DNA of 5,511 bases from positions 1-5,511 of the forward strand of contig JAKARU010000066.1 in assembly GCA_021819225.1 (NCBI GenBank). The letters are read 5' to 3'. The notes below the pieces were generated by a model. That model was not told the DNA's origin, made no database searches, and was given only the letters and a program-made list of their open reading frames with translations. The stretch is from Thermoplasmata archaeon (GTDB lineage Archaea > Thermoplasmatota > Thermoplasmata > Thermoplasmatales > Thermoplasmataceae). The stretch's first letter is position 1. Every line of letters begins with the position of its first letter. Made by a program: the position numbers and the translations under genes. Positions 4,745-5,511 of this stretch are shown in pieces.

Positions 4745-5511
4745 ATTGAAATTTGTCTCGTGACCTGTAAGAACTGACTTACATTTCTTGCACGTGAGGG
4801 TATTATCCTGATTATAATAGAATTCAATAGAATCACAATACGGGCAAACACCTCTGATAAAGAGTTCCTCAGCTAAAGAACGAGAATCAACGGTTCTTGG
4901 AGCATGGGCATTACCCGGAACCATGGGTGTGGTGGCATCCTCCTTGATCCCATCTAGGGGAGGAGTACCGGGGCTGAGTTCGCTGGAACTTTCTTCTGTG
5001 ATTGCCTTCTTCTTCCATAGTTCAGAATTCCTGTATGGGACCAGAAGAGATATAAAACCAATTATAACAAGGGCAAAAATAAGAATTTCATATGCTGGTC
5101 CAGTATATGCCTTGGCATAGTTTGGTATTATCTCGCTTCCAAATATTACGCCTATGGTGGCGAGACCCCTTATTATACCGTATCTCTGTACAAACAGCAT
5201 TATTGAAAGGAATAAGAGGAAGAAAATAGCAGTATAAATCAATGGCATCTGATTCTGGATCAGGAATAATCCCGTACTGACAAGTGCTGGAACAATCGAG
5301 AATGAATAATAATGTAGCCTGTATTTATTGCCATTAAGGAGCGCACCCCTTACATTGACTCCAAGCTGCAAATTCAAGGCAGTGAAAGAAAGAATTGCTG
5401 ATATGAAGACCAGGATTGAGAAATAAATTGCAGTCTCCTCGTAATATGTCGTTAAACCAAGTTCCCCGAAAAGGAATGTTATATGATTCACGGGTGGTGT
5501 TAAGATCGGAA
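4709..5511 (-). CDS. Membrane protein with C-terminal zinc ribbon (5' end probably outside the window)
   Basis: I do not recognise the family. Numbered from the GTG at 5491-5489, about five hydrophobic helices lie at residues 21-41, 61-79, 83-101, 106-122 and 134-152. They are followed by a Ser/Pro/Thr-rich linker (about 165-205) and a zinc ribbon with CPYC (216-219) and CKKC (234-237), then the basic end GRRRM. This resembles the rubredoxin-like or TFIIS-like zinc knuckles common in archaeal proteins, here presumably on the cytoplasmic side. The GTG has no Shine-Dalgarno, and the frame stays open upstream to the window edge (codons for PILTPP), so the true start is likely outside. The last 11 codons and stop lie antisense to the end of the MFS gene. 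No partner can be inferred from the neighbours. Confidence 0.8.
   Translation of the reverse strand, partial: PILTPPVNHITFLFGELGLTTYYEETAIYFSILVFISAILSFTALNLQLGVNVRGALLNGNKYRLHYYSFSIVPALVSTGLFLIQNQMPLIYTAIFFLLFLSIMLFVQRYGIIRGLATIGVIFGSEIIPNYAKAYTGPAYEILIFALVIIGFISLLVPYRNSELWKKKAITEESSSELSPGTPPLDGIKEDATTPMVPGNAHAPRTVDSRSLAEELFIRGVCPYCDSIEFYYNQDNTLTCKKCKSVLTGHETNFNSFNVMQGRRRM

Noticed and set aside
1..5511. CRISPR array, toxin-antitoxin pair, defence operon or insertion sequence.
   Set aside because: No regularly spaced repeats, no transposase or Cas-like protein, and no small paired genes are visible. Apart from the possible integrase at the left edge, the content is housekeeping genes plus membrane proteins.

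Overview
The window looks like chromosomal DNA of a thermoacidophilic euryarchaeon of the Thermoplasmata (Thermoplasma/Ferroplasma/Cuniculiplasma type). It carries archaeal eIF5A with a hypusine-site motif, an archaeal agmatinase, ribosomal protein L10e and a tRNA without encoded CCA. The DNA is AT-rich with heavy ATA and AGG codon use. Several genes have a TATA-like box about 25 bases before the start codon, as expected for leaderless or nearly leaderless archaeal mRNAs. The species assignment is inference from these traits.

Layout, left to right. A minus-strand open frame starting at 58 runs off the left edge and may be the N-terminus of a tyrosine recombinase/integrase. It lies 56 bases past the 3' end of a complete tRNA-Pro(CGG) gene (115-187, minus). 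Next comes a minus-strand gene for a 374-residue polytopic membrane protein (206-1330). A 106-base divergent promoter region separates it from a plus-strand pair: eIF5A (1437-1820) and, overlapping it by 37 bases, agmatinase (1784-2689). The agmatinase operon ends at a T7 tract. A 203-base convergent gap holds short stem-loops, and rpl10e (2893-3423, minus) ends in a T8 tract directly after its stop codon. A second divergent region of about 200 bases contains perfect palindromes between the rpl10e promoter and an MFS-type transporter (3626-4744, plus). The MFS gene overlaps tail to tail with a minus-strand gene for a membrane protein ending in a zinc ribbon (4709 to the right edge).

How the genes fit together. 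eIF5A and agmatinase form a functional pair: eIF5A needs a polyamine-derived hypusine on one lysine, and agmatinase works in the agmatine-to-putrescine route feeding that modification. Their overlap, with a strong Shine-Dalgarno for the second gene inside the first, suggests translational coupling. L10e and tRNA-Pro are translation housekeeping. The three membrane proteins have no assignable substrate or partner.

I see no clear new multi-gene system. The points most worth a second look are the possible integrase beside tRNA-Pro, the palindrome cluster between rpl10e and the MFS gene, the ATG-TAA element abutting the eIF5A start, and the internally duplicated membrane protein.
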